Shown: positions 1 through 10,896 of the stretch, piece after piece
Layout: each line of letters starts with the position of its first letter
How positions within the stretch are numbered: the first letter of the stretch is position 1
Assembly: GCF_901000735.1 (NCBI RefSeq)
Contig: NC_081543.1
Coordinates: 9,903,921-9,967,920 of the forward strand
DNA from: Corylus avellana
Lineage: Eukaryota; Streptophyta; Magnoliopsida; Fagales; Betulaceae
Direction: 5' to 3'
DNA: 64,000 nt
Notes under the pieces: model-generated
Databases searched by the model: none
What the model was told of the DNA's origin: nothing
What the model saw: only the letters and a program-made list of their open reading frames with translations
Position numbers and translations under genes: made by a program

Positions 1-111
1 AGAAGAAGAAGATCTTGTTAATGGGTTTAACGGAGACATTTGGCATTTGAAACTGTTCTGTCTGGCCTGAAACATTTGGATATTGTTAGCGGGAAGCATG
101 GAAGCCATCAT
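1..111 (-). CDS. 5' end of an unidentified gene (plastid-transit-like N-terminus), truncated by window edge
   Basis: Read on the minus strand, two adjacent ATG codons (111-109 and 108-106) open a frame that stays open for 37 codons to the window edge. The start reads MMASMLPANNIQMFQARQNS, then FKCQMSPLNPLTRSSSS. It is rich in Ser, Asn and Gln, has few acidic residues and ends in a serine run, which is the usual look of a chloroplast transit peptide (inference). A TATA box lies about 90 bp upstream on the same strand, leaving a short leader, so this is probably a true start. The mature protein is outside the window and I do not recognise the family. The choice between the two ATGs is open. Confidence 0.6.
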   Translation of the reverse strand, partial: MMASMLPANNIQMFQARQNSFKCQMSPLNPLTRSSSS

Positions 112-198
112 CTTGAGAGAGAGAGAAAGAGTCAATGAGAGATGAAGAAGAGACACTGAAAGCCAAAACCAACTGGGATTGAATAGATCAAAGCAGCC

Positions 199-206
199 TT
201 TATATA
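199..206 (-). promoter_or_regulatory. TATA box of the partial left-edge gene
   Basis: TATATAAA on the minus strand, 88 bp upstream of the first ATG. The spacing fits a TATA box about 30 bp above a transcription start and a 5' leader of roughly 60 nt. Confidence 0.55.
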
Positions 207-589
207 GAGTGAATCTTGCTAAATGCCCTTCAATATACCTACAATTACAACGAGAACCATACTGCAAATATCTGAGAAACCGTAAATGCGAATAGACGTT
301 GGAGGGTATAGTAAGCAATAGACGTATTGACCTATTCTATTCATTTTTTTTTGTTTTAATATTTTTTTTATCGCTACTTTCATTTATTTATTTTAGTTTA
401 GAGACCTGTTCCATTCGACTTGAATTGGCGCGTTCGTGTTTTGTAACCGAAGACAAAGACATTCTTAAAAGTCTGCTCTCGGGCGTGAAAGGCCATGTCT
501 CACTTCAGGCACTCCGTTCACTACGACGTTGCCGGCAATTTGTCTCATCGTCGATTTATGAGTATAAAATTAAAAAATTATTATTATTA

Positions 590-705
590 TTCTTTTTTTT
601 TTACTTGTTCGCACATGTGAGAGATTCAAATTAGTAATATCTGTTTCATTAAACATGATTCTAGTCGATTGAGCTACATTTTGGAAACAATTATCTACTT
701 ATTAT
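590..705 (-). repeat. tRNA-derived SINE, family 2, degenerate copy
   Basis: On the minus strand the segment has a box A-like TAGCTCAATCGACTAG followed by a box B-like TTTGAATCTC, then a tail of A-rich sequence (poly-T near 590-601 on the plus strand). The order and spacing match the copies near 4865-5000 and 45307-45416. Short TTATTATTATT tracts flank both sides and may be remains of the target duplication, but they are too simple to prove it. Confidence 0.5.
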
Positions 706-711
706 TATTAA

Positions 712-3302
712 ATTTATGAGACTTACACTTCGTCTCACATATTTAATTATAAATTTATTCATATTTTATACATAAATAAATAGAAAATATACAAAAAATA
801 AATAAATAAAACATTTCTCATAAAATTATATCTATTAATTTTAATTTGACACATTTATTTAAACGTGTGGACTGTGTTGGACCCTTTAATTGGTTAATTT
901 TGTTTTGGATTCATATTTGATTCGTGAGTCGTCTTAAAAATTATCAACCCTAAATATCGTTCGTCAAGTTCAAATTATGTCGAACATAAGTAAAAAATTA
1001 TATAAGCTCACTATGTTTTGACTTATTTAATTAAACCGATAAATTTTTCAATCTTAACTCGTTAATGCTGGAGTTTGAATCTTTTCAAGTGTATGGGTGA
1101 GACTAAATATGTTAATTTTAATTTAATATCTCAAATTTCGTGGTCTCAAACGTTGACAATCGTATTCCAAGTTTAAAGTATTCCTCATAAATGTGAGATA
1201 ACCGAAGTGACATTTCTTGGGCTCCAGGCTGACATTTCTTGGGCTCCAGGCTGAGGATTTTGTCCACGAAAACTCTTTTTATTTATTTATTTGTTTTTAA
1301 TTCGTCGTCGACTTTTCGTCATGGAAAACTAATAAAGGTCCTACTGAAAATAGACTACAGCACCTCGACGGAAGAGTCAGTTATGTGAAAATGAATTATG
1401 ATTTTACAATTTTTTGCCCTCGTCTATATATATTTATTGGTAAAGTTATATATCTTTTTCATTGGTCAGACTCAAATTGATAGTTGAATATTAGTCGTGG
1501 ACCGACAGTATGATATGTATATATAATAACACCTGGTTTATAATGGAAAAGGAATAATGAAGAACATTGTTTGTTTATTTATTTTAACTATTCATTTTTT
1601 CAAATCACCTATTTCCTACTCAATATTTTAGTTATTAATCTTTGTTTTTTTTTTTTAATTTAAAATATTATTATTTTTATTTATTTTCACTGTTTCTAAA
1701 TAAGAGAGAATGATATTGATTTTTTTTTTTTTAATGGGTTGTTGAGTTACGTGCTAATCAAATCCTTAGAGTTAGACCATTTCAACCGTTTTCTTTTTAT
1801 TTTTCTTAAATTTTGGAAAACAACGTCATTTCTTATATACTCTCACATTTTTTACAAAATCTGAAAGCTAAAAAAGCTACACAATCGTTATGGAAACAAT
1901 AAGGAAGATGTTGTAAGTGACGTTTTGTGAAATATGATACAAAGAAGCCGTACGTTACGAATGCTTTTAGCCAAAATGGCTATTCGGATTTTGAACTTTT
2001 TTTGGTATTCTTTGTTTCGAGGCTAACTAATTAAAATGACGTTTTGATTATTTTGACTAGCCCGATGCGAATACCCTGCAAATGTATTTATAAAAATTGA
2101 GAAATATCCCAACAATTTTTTTCAATATTCAAATCCATTGCCTTTTGAATACTCCAGATGATTACCTAATGCTAAAATTTCTCTAATATGTCATCAACAG
2201 CTGAAATAATATGAAGAAGTGTAAGCAGATGGGTCATTAGGGAATTGGGTGAGGAAGTCTATTCCCAGGGCAGTTAAAGTAAAAGGCTGAATTTTGAATG
2301 AGTTCTAAAAGGAGAAATTCAAGTCAAAAGTATTCCAAAAGGCAATTTCTTAATTCAACAATCCTGAACTGGCTAGCCAAACTCTCACCATCATATACTT
2401 TATTTTTATTTTTTTGAAAAAAAGAGCCGTTTCTAATTTTAGTGTTAAGCAACACAATCAAACTTTGTAACATATATTAAAGAGGTTTAATAAAGTTTAT
2501 ACGCACTTACGTACGTAGCTCATATTTCTTCCCTGCATTTTTTTTCCCCATAGAAAGGAAAAGATATAAATTAACAATTGAATTTGGTTTCGATATGTAC
2601 AAAAACAAAGTAGGAAAAACTTACCTTACCAACTCTCATCTTTCATCATTCTTAAAAAACTTTAACAAGTGTCAATTAAGCTAATTAGTGTATCAATCTT
2701 TCAATTTTTTTTCAATTTCACCTAGGATTTTATTTTATAATCCTGCCAAAATTTCTAAAATATCTATTTTTTTTTTTAAAAAAAATTATATATATTAATT
2801 TTTTTTTTATAAGATTCAGGGGTGAGTATTTTTGCAAATTCCTTTAAATCCTAATCGGCTCCTAAGTCCTTGCAATTTTTTTCTTATGTTTTTTTTTTCC
2901 TGGAAAAATTCTATTTTAGGATTTACTGTTAAATCCTAACTGAGAGTCGTTGAAATTGAAAAAAATTAATAGATGTATACACTAAAATTACAAAAATTAT
3001 AAAATATCAGAAGTTGTAAGTGAAACTTTCTCAACAAAATAATAGTTTGATGAGTAACAATTTAGGAGTTCAAGCATATATATATATATGCAAAACAAAA
3101 TTCCTAGACGCCCACTAGCATGCATTCATTGCGAACTGTTTTACTTCAAAGTGATAATTAAGTGTTTCCAATTAGTGTGGTGTAGAATGTGCACAATATT
3201 AATTTTAAAAGCTCTATATATTAATTGGAGATAATGAGCGCATTATCATGGTACTAATTGCTTTTCACTTTTTAATTTTTTCCAATCAAAATACATCACT
3301 AT
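712..3302. other. AT-rich intergenic DNA without a recognisable gene
   Basis: Very AT-rich sequence with poly-T and poly-A runs and no open frame of coding character. One short perfect tandem repeat lies at 1208-1251. A segment around 940-1160 resembles the GTGTCGGGTTCG-type repeat seen at 24.8 kb but has no clear ends. Nothing else was supported. Confidence 0.6.
1208..1251. repeat. perfect 22-bp tandem duplication
   Basis: The unit TGACATTTCTTGGGCTCCAG followed by GC is present twice head to tail with no mismatch, so the duplication is recent. Confidence 0.8.
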
Positions 3303-3311
3303 GTAACAGAT

Positions 3312-3544
3312 GGACATAAATTTCCTCTAAATCAGTTTGGAGAAAATATCCTTCGACTCATGTAAAATAATGCTAAGTGTCTATAAATATTTAAAATGTA
3401 CATTAAATTTTTAACCTTATTAGTAGCAATTTATTAACTTAGACTAAATTTAATATATATTTTAAATGTTTATAGACATTTGACACTATTTTATATGGGT
3501 TGGAAGATATTTCTTCCAAACTAGCTTGAAGAAAATTTCTGTCC
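3312..3544. mobile_element. Mutator-type MITE, copy 1, with 9-bp target duplication
   Basis: The ends are inverted (left GGACATAAATTTCCTC, right reverse complement GGACAGAAATTTTCTTC), and most of the 233-bp element folds on itself. It is flanked by GTAACAGAT on the left (3303-3311) and GTAACAAAT on the right (3545-3553), an 8/9 match. A 9-bp duplication is the hallmark of the Mutator superfamily. A second, longer copy is at 58188-58505. No coding capacity. Confidence 0.7.
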
Positions 3545-3553
3545 GTAACAAAT

Positions 3554-4860
3554 ATATCTCCATGTTTCATAATTAAAAAAAAAAAAAAAAAACGTTTTTC
3601 CATGTCAAAAACGTTTTTCTTGTACTCTTGCTTTTTTTTCCTGTTCTTAGCACGCGGGAGAGGAAGGGGGTTGGGGGTTGCGAAACGCTGTCACTTCTGT
3701 GTAAATTTTTTACTTTCCACACGCAGAGAAGTTAATTGCATGTTTTAATCACATGGCGGAAATCCTTCTGGGATGATGATTATAAAATTCAATTTATACT
3801 TCCACTATGGAGTTGTCCCACATCGAAAAGGAAAGCATGTAAAACGCAATAAATCTAGAGATTCTCTTCCATATATATATGGGTTTGGCATGTCTCCATC
3901 GCTCTTTCACATCACTCCACTATACTGCCTAATAGTACACAAAACTTTCAACTATGTGGCCAATAGCCATCAACGCGTAGCCCCCTCCATTGATCATTGC
4001 ATGGAACATGTTTATCATCTTTAGAGAGTGATAGATTTACTCGCCATACTCGGCAGCTAACGGTCAAATTCACACGCCTTATAATAAGAGTTAAAAGGAG
4101 TGAACTTTGCTCAACTTTTGAGTGAGAGCAGTTAGATGAAGTGCGTACAAGGAAATGAGAGTTCAATATAAGAGTTTGTCCGAGCGGGCCAAAAAATTAA
4201 TAGTTTTGATGCTTTAAGTCATAATAGTTTGGGAAAATATTATTGGAAAATTATCCGAAGATAATTTCCAAGAGAAGGGGACCAAATCCCCTTTTTTATC
4301 AGGTGTTTACTGCCTAGCTTTCATAGCCGGTTTTCCGTATTTGCCATCCATGTGGCACACCCTCATTGGAGGCTTTCTGTTGACGCATTTTGTAGGTTTC
4401 GTGACTTTTGCAATCGATTATGTTGGGGTGGAAGTTATGGCTCACTTTTACTGATCGTAATACTTAAATTTTTCATGCTTTCGCAGCGGTTGACGCAGGT
4501 ACAACTCTATTTTTTGCTCTCTCTACTGATCACTATTATTAACTCTCTCTTTTTTTCTTCTTTTTTTTCCTATCACTAACTCATCACCAATTGAAGGGCA
4601 AATTTTTGTCGTCATTGACATGGCGATAAGCATTACCAGTACTTTAAACTTTATTTTTTATAGTATACTTTATACTTTCTTCTTCAAAAGCAACCCTTTA
4701 TTGAGGCCGTCATTTTTTGGGTTTTTCACTTTTGAGTAATATTAGATACTATAGCCTTTATAACTTTAATTTATTGGGTTATGTGGGATTGCTTGTCCTC
4801 CATAGAATCTAATAAATAAAAGGACGTTCCGCTCATGTAAAACATGCACATGTTAAAAGT
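3554..4860. other. intergenic DNA, no gene seen
   Basis: AT-rich with a poly-A run at 3573-3592. Short open frames here have no recognisable domain, no codon bias and no splice partners. Confidence 0.5.
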
Positions 4861-4861
4861 C

Positions 4862-5003
4862 TTTTAGGTTATATCTTTTTTGAATATTTGATTTTTATTT
4901 TTTACACGTTTGCACAAAATGAGAGAAAGGGAGGAAATAGATTCGAACTAGTAATTCCCGCTTTATAAAACGTGATATTCAATCAATTGAATTATCTCTT
5001 AAA
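4862..5003 (-). repeat. tRNA-derived SINE, family 2, copy
   Basis: On the minus strand a box A-like TAATTCAATTGATTG is followed, about 35 bp on, by a good box B AGTTCGAATCTA, then an AT-rich body and an A-rich 3' tail. The internal ACTAGTTCGAATC segment matches the copy at 45307-45416. A target duplication is not clear. Confidence 0.55.
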
Positions 5004-6117
5004 GACTCTTACACATTTTCACATCAGCCAAAATAGAAATTCGCAACAAATATTTGCAATTTTGACTGTTATTGTGAGGGAGCCTATGTACATGGGACTC
5101 AACTTTCCAAAAAAATTTATTTGGACCGTCTGGCCATTTATGCAGACGATTGCTCAAATTGTTAGCAATTTGAACAACTAAATAATTATTGTGAATCTCA
5201 ATCTATTCAACACAGTAAAATAAAAATGAAATATGAATGTAGTATGTAGCGTTTTTCTTCCGCAAATTTTACGGCTATAATCCCAATTCTCTTTCATCAT
5301 TCTCCAAAGTAGGGTCGAACTAACACTACTAACACGAAGTAAATGGAGGTTGGAGAAAACCAAATAAAGCAAAAAAAGAGTTCAAAGATTCATCATGATT
5401 TCTCTCCTTCACAAACATGTGCAGGCACACGTGTCTCACTTCCCCTGTCTTGGCGAATCTGTCGTCTCCCCTTAATTAGATTCCAGCGGCTTTGACGGAA
5501 CACATGCATTCCACATTGTGGGAATCCATGCCTTTCTTCTTCCTAATAATAATAATAATAATAATTAAAAATATATATAATTTAGGTTTAATTATGTTTA
5601 TTTTCCTTAAACTATTATTATTATTATTGCAATGTGTTTCTTAATGTTTTAATTTTTATATTGTCACTTCAATCTACTATTAGGGTTGTAATAAATGCTT
5701 TCTTTTTACAATCTAAAATGACAAAAATATTTCGGTTAAGATAAAAAAAAAAAAAATAATAATAATTTATGGAGGGTATTCTTATCATTTCCTATCACAA
5801 AAGAGGTGTTGCAATCTCAATGATAATTAAATTGGGACGACATTGCAAAAATTAAAACATTTAAAAGACATTATTAAAAAAACAAAAAACAAAAAGTGAC
5901 AGTCATAGAGGAGTAAATGCAGTTTCTCTTATAATTTATTTCTAGTATAATACAACTGCATATAATTTAGTAGTACACTTAGATTTATTATTGTTTTAAT
6001 ATTTCTCCTCATGTATGAGCTTAAATTCTTTTTCAATAGGTGATGTTCAACACGTGAAATATTTAATTTAGATGGGATGATTTGATGAAGTCAAGGTTTG
6101 ATTTCAGAACCTTTGAT

Positions 6118-6250
6118 TCTGATACCATGTTACACTACAAGTTGTCCAAAAAGCTTAAGCTGATAGAAAAAGATAAATTTAATCACTTAATCATTACTTT
6201 AACATAAGGAGCATGTGATACAAACATTAAGAAAGACACTCTCGTTTGGT
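6118..6250 (-). mobile_element. degenerate LTR end plus primer-binding site (LTR/TRIM-like remnant)
   Basis: On the minus strand an AT-rich block containing CAGCTTAAGCTTTTTGGACA ends in TAACA (6132-6128) and runs straight into TGGTATCAGA (6127-6118). TGGTATCAGAGC is the typical binding site for initiator-Met tRNA in plant LTR retrotransposons, and LTRs end in CA. The arrangement fits a 5' LTR/PBS junction of a small LTR or TRIM element. No matching second LTR was found. A weaker TTGATACCAT copy lies next to the SINE at 16.5 kb. Confidence 0.45.
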
Positions 6251-6730
6251 AACGTTTTTTTTTTTTTTTTCTATCTTCTGCTTTCTATAATGAATAAATA
6301 AAAAAAGCGCAAACAAATAGGTTCAAACACAAAACCCTTACAAAAAAATTTAAAATTACCTTGACTTATATATACCATGTGATAACATTTTTTTCAAACA
6401 AAAAGCAAAAAAATTCCATCTGAAAAGATTATCTTAAGATTCCTACCCCAGCCAGCCCCACATATATAAATATTGTATAATGAGGAATGCGTGGGACACG
6501 GTAATGACGTGCAAGCAACGTGGAAAGACTTGTTTATTATGGTTTGCGATCATCGTTATACAACAAAACAAACGGCATGTTTGGTACATTAAATGCAAAA
6601 GGAAAGCAGGTGGGGTTGCCCGTCGTTTTCAACTCAGAGAGACCACCGACACGCCAAACATAGCTTTAAGAAAGAAGATTAAAAAACATGTTTTCTACCC
6701 CATGAATCCCAATAAGAACTTGCCCAGAAA

Positions 6731-6824
6731 GGAGTAAATGCAGTTTCTCTTATAATTTATTTCTAGTATAATACAACTGCATATAATTTAGTAGTGGACA
6801 CGTACTTATCAAAAAAAATAAATA
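6731..6824 (+). mobile_element. short retroposed insertion with 20-bp target duplication
   Basis: A 94-bp insert is flanked by perfect 20-bp repeats AATAAGAACTTGCCCAGAAA (6711-6730 and 6825-6844). The insert ends in ACTTATC plus an A-rich tail (AAAAAAAATAAATAAAT), like plant LINE 3' ends. The first 65 bp of the insert, plus one flanking A, are identical to 5909-5974 about 0.8 kb upstream. Long duplication plus A-tail indicates target-primed reverse transcription. Confidence 0.75.
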
Positions 6825-7108
6825 AATAAGAACTTGCCCAGAAATATACTAAGCGACCGCCGACACGCCTGCCGCCGCAAATGAAGCGACCAAACAGTGA
6901 CGATTTACAGCGAAACCATGCAGAAGTACTTTTTTTTTTTTTCATCAAAAAGTTAATCCAATGGTTGAGCTATTAGTAAAGAGTAATGCTAAATAATCAA
7001 TAACAGCCGTGGTTCAACGGTCTCAAAGAAATCCCAATGAGGTTAGGAATGTATTAAAGCATGATTTCGATACTTTGCATAGAGAATCACTTATACCGGT
7101 TTGGTACT

Positions 7109-7355
7109 GGCTGTGTTTGAAAATAAAATGGAAAAAGGGAGTGGAACAGTACTATGCCAGATTGGATTGATATGAAAGAAAAAAGTAAGAATATTTTGTA
7201 TAAAAAAGTGAAAAAATTTGTTTTGTAGTAATTTTATTATTTGAATAGTAATAAAAAATAATTGATGTGATGTCAAAAGTAAGAATGTTGGGATTGATTT
7301 TGAAAATAATTTTTTGAATTTTTGGGTCCGGTCCGGCCCTTTGCCAAACACAGCC
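7109..7355. mobile_element. MITE with GGCTGTGTTTG terminal inverted repeats
   Basis: The left end GGCTGTGTTTG and right end CAAACACAGCC are perfect 11-bp inverted repeats bounding a 247-bp AT-rich, non-coding body. A target duplication is not obvious, so the superfamily is left open. Confidence 0.6.
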
Positions 7356-8255
7356 AAAGTGCTTTAAATTTTACTGATGTTTTGCTGAAACTGAATCAGG
7401 CTATGATTAAATTGATTTTGAAAAAGTACCAACGATTTTTGCGGTCTAGGTCCCTCATATAAGCAATTCTCGACAGATACAAAATTACTATGACCACGCC
7501 CTGTATAATAATTACAGTTGGCCGACCTTTCATTAGTCATAGAATCTTAAAAACAACGTGATGGAATGCACAAAAGCAAGAGGCACATGGTGAGGGAGAG
7601 ACAGCCAACAACCAGAGTAAAAGGATGCATTAATGATCAGTCCAAAGTAAACTATATAAGAATGTGAAATCTGAAATGCGAAGGTACAAAGTAAATGTCC
7701 TTTGGGTTGTGTCCCCCTTTTAGGGTTCTTATATATCCATTAACTAATTTCTTCCAAGTCAATGTCTATTACAGTCTAAAGTTGTTTAGGGTTAGTGAGG
7801 AAGCGTGTGATGCATTTTGGATAAACACTTGAGTCTGTGTTCAACCAAATTAGGGGTGTGTTTGATTTTTTTTTTTTTTTCGAAAATCCTTAACTCAAAA
7901 ATGGGTTTTTATATGTGCCTCCATTATTATCATACTTTTCCAAACAAATTACAAAACTTTTTCCAAATATAAAAGATTTAAAAAAAATAAAAAATAAAAC
8001 ACAAAACACTTTTTAAGAAATAATTACTATGAATTTCCAAAAGCCCCATGGCAGCCACTTGATGCAAGACGACAAATCCCAATTTTAGGGTTCAAACATT
8101 GGAAGTATAGAAAGAAAACAAGCCAACTTGCCTAGAGTGATTATGCAAGCAGAAAATCTCGTTGGCAAATCTTGTATAGATGAGATAAAATAGTATCACT
8201 CGTGATCTGCATACGCGTTCGAACGTTACTTGCTGACAAGCGATTTTGCTTTGAC

Positions 8256-8957
8256 TAAGAGTGTCAACCCGGTCTTGATTTCTAGTTATTGGCCAAAACC
8301 GGAAACCGGAACCGGGATACTCAGTTTTTTAATTTTGAAAAATCGTAACTGGGTACCCAGTTATACAATAACCAGCCGTTCCGGTTGGTACCTGGTTACC
8401 TGAACCGGGTAACCAGGTACTATATATATATATATTGGGCCTATTTTAGGTATTGGGCCTAATTTTTGAGCTTATTTGAGGCCATGGGTCTAATTTTTGT
8501 GCTTAATTTAACAATTTTTTGCCCATTTTTTAAAAAACACAATTAGCATTTTTGTCCAAATAAGTTGGGCTTTGTTGTGATTGTTCAAAAAAAAAAAAAA
8601 AAAAACCTAAAAAATCATTGTTTTTGGCTTTTTGGGCCTAAAAAAATAAAAATCATTGTTTTTGGCTTTTTGGGCCTAAAAAAAAAAATCCAATGTTTAA
8701 AAATGTCCTAAAATTTCATTGTTTAAAAATGTCACTAAAATCCAATGTTTACAAATGCCATAAAAATTCAATGTTTAAAAATGCCCTAAAAATATATATT
8801 ATTTTATATATATTCCCGGTTATCCGGTTATAACCAGGTGTAAAAAACGAGAATTGGAACCAGATACCTGATTACCGGTTTTTTCCAACTGGTTTCAAAA
8901 CCAGTTTCCCGGTTACCAGTTGGTACACTGTTGTTTTTTTTTTTTGACACCCCGAGA
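8256..8957. mobile_element. hAT-like non-autonomous element, CCGGTTACC family, copy 1
   Basis: A 702-bp element flanked by a perfect 8-bp duplication GCTTTGAC (8248-8255 and 8958-8965). The ends are TAAGAGTGTCAA and TTGACACCCCGAGA, degenerate forms of a TAGGGGTGTCAA inverted repeat. Both subterminal zones are packed with CCGGTT, GGTACC and GGTTACC on both strands, like the iterated transposase-binding motifs of Ac-type hAT elements. The middle is an AT-rich minisatellite. No coding capacity. A second copy is at 11178-11718. Confidence 0.8.
8688..8792 (+). repeat. minisatellite of about 29 bp inside the hAT-like element
   Basis: Four imperfect units built on TCCAATGTTTAAAAATGCC followed by TAAAA. 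Just upstream, ATCATTGTTTTTGGCTTTTT plus GGGCCTAAAAAA occurs twice. Confidence 0.7.
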
Positions 8958-9252
8958 GCTTTGACAGAATTTGGAAGAAGAAACACTCGTCTACAACTCC
9001 ATTCGAATGAGAATTTCAGATGATTGACCTAGGAGGAGTCACTATTGATGAGCTTCAAGTTAAGGGCATTGCAATTCATAACAATAATATTGATTTTTTC
9101 CCCCCATATAGGAAGTTCAATAAAACAAAACCATGAAAAGTCGGCTACACAATTGAGGTAGCCTCTCCTAAATCGGTCCTCTCCCATGGATTGAACTTAA
9201 TAACTCCATTTTATTAAAATGTAAAATACTGCTTATGCCTTGGCCTTGCTAA

Positions 9253-9437
9253 GAGTAATGATATTTAGTACTTTTGTATAACTGGAATGCATATAACTAG
9301 ATGACGTGGCAACATAAATCAGCTTTTGGATTGGAGCTTAATTTTTTTCTTTCTTACAAACTCTGATCAAAATGCTGATTTTTATTACCGCATTATCTTA
9401 CATGACAGTTATATAAGAGTTTACTAAATAGCATCAC
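9253..9437. mobile_element. hairpin MITE just beyond the dioxygenase stop codon
   Basis: The left arm GAGTAATGATATTTAGTA and the right arm (reverse complement GCGTGATGCTATTTAGTA) continue as imperfect arms of about 75 bp, with ATGACGTGGC-type sequence inside. The element lies 6-190 bp past the stop codon of the minus-strand dioxygenase and so would form most of its 3' UTR. Confidence 0.6.
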
Positions 9438-9837
9438 GCCCGGTCAATTAGATATAAGATATCTATTGAGGGCAGTTTTCCCTAGCACCCTTTTTTGTAC
9501 TAGAAGCTCCTTTCTGAAATCTTCCCAAGTGAAAGGAGTGTACTTCCTAGAATTGGTTCCTGGGTCCAGGAGCTTAGGAGGGCACTGTATTATGGCAGAG
9601 CTTGTTGGGCTAAGAAAATATGCTGCTGATAGCCCTTGCTTCTCTTTGTTCACCACCCTGTGTACAACACTCTTTAGCCTCCCATTAGTCCATGCCTACA
9701 AACAAAATAAACAAAAATTCTAACATCCAAGTCTTATTTAACATAAGAAGAACAATATATAGAATGCTAGTGAGAGTGAAATGTGTGTACGAATACTATA
9801 ATGAAATCATTTGAACCTTCAATCTACAACAATTATC

Positions 9838-9985
9838 TGTTCGAATTACTAACAATTTGGGTAGGTAATGTGAGAGAGCTTATATGGGACCCATCTACCC
9901 AAATAAGGTTTGGACCGTTCGACCAACTATCAAAAACAAGTGGATCTCATATAAACTCAATCTCTCACATTATTTGCTCAAACTA
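9838..9985. mobile_element. hairpin MITE (TTCGAATTACTA family) in dioxygenase intron 2
   Basis: The left arm begins TTCGAATTACTAACAATTTG and continues AATGTGAGAGA...TATATGGGACCCAT; the right arm returns as TCTCTCACATTATTTGCTCAAA. Relatives occur near 13165-13600 and at 26583-26735, each with GAATTGCTAGTAATTT. Non-coding, about 150 bp. Confidence 0.55.
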
Positions 9986-10466
9986 AAAATGGGTAATTGT
10001 CTTGGATCCTTATCCGTGTCGGTGTGTGTAAGTGTAGGGGAAAAGTGAGAGAGATAGGGAATACTTCAAGGGTGTCACCAATGTTGATGACAAAGGAATT
10101 GGGGACAGGTCGGATTCCAGCCCATTGGTTGTCACTCTTTTAGATTTGAAGGCCACCCACATGGTCTTGCAACAATATTGTCATGGTGTGAGGGTCTGAA
10201 TGGCTCCCAAGCCCTAGACATTTTTCTGGGAGGGGACAGGGAGGATAGCTGTTAACCCTAATCATGGTGGCATCTTTCTCTTCAAAGTTCCTTGTGAAGA
10301 AGTCTTCCTGGAGGCCTAGTCCATGAGCCAACATCTCAAATATTCTCATTCCTAGTTTGTCCAATTCTTGCATGTACTCAATCATTGCATTGCTGAAATA
10401 TTTATTAAGAATGTTAAGTTAATTAGTCTAAAAAGTACAGGGAGCTCATTAAAAAAAAAAAAAAAA

Positions 10467-10890
10467 GGGAAAAATACACTTTAACTTTCGGACTATCACC
10501 CGTTTAATTTGCACTTATACTTTCAAACTTTAAAAAGTGACATTAGAGTCTCCCACACTATCACAGCGTGTCAAATTAGACACTTTCTTCATTTTTCTTT
10601 TCAAAATACCCTTAAATTTATTGAAAGGTAACCATCTTAAAAAAAAAAAACTAAAGGCACCAAAAATGGGTGGCCCTTTTCATATTAGCCCCCTTTATTT
10701 TTTTATTTTTTCAAATGGTTATTTTTATATATTTCTAAATTTTATTTATTAACAACTTCAAGGGTATTTTGGAAAGAAAAATGCAGAAGTGTCTAATTTG
10801 AACAACAATGGTAATATGTGGGGCTTCAATGTCGCTTTTTAAAGTTCGGAGAGATAATTACAAACTAAGTAATAGTTTGGAAGGCTAAAA
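10467..10890. repeat. foldback element in dioxygenase intron 1
   Basis: Imperfect inverted arms of about 150 bp. The left arm contains AACTTTAAAAAGTGACATT, CAAATTAGACACTT and CAAAATACCCTTAAA; the right arm contains their reverse complements (AGGGTATTTTGGAAAGAAAA, AAGTGTCTAATTTG, AATGTCGCTTTTTAAAGTT). It directly abuts the hAT-like element starting at 10897. Confidence 0.65.
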
Positions 10891-10896
10891 TATATA

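Larger units (their letters stand above)
5006..8247. other. intergenic DNA with small repeats, no gene seen
   Basis: The stretch holds a (TAA)n microsatellite near 5544-5566, an LTR/primer-binding-site remnant near 6118, a retroposed insertion at 6731-6824 and a MITE at 7109-7355. A weak relative of the hairpin MITE at 9838-9985 is at about 5040-5180. Nothing else could be recognised. Confidence 0.5.

Noticed and set aside
8609..8792. Regularly spaced short repeats that might recall a CRISPR array
   Set aside because: Units are contiguous and degenerate, without unique spacers, inside a plant transposon in nuclear DNA.
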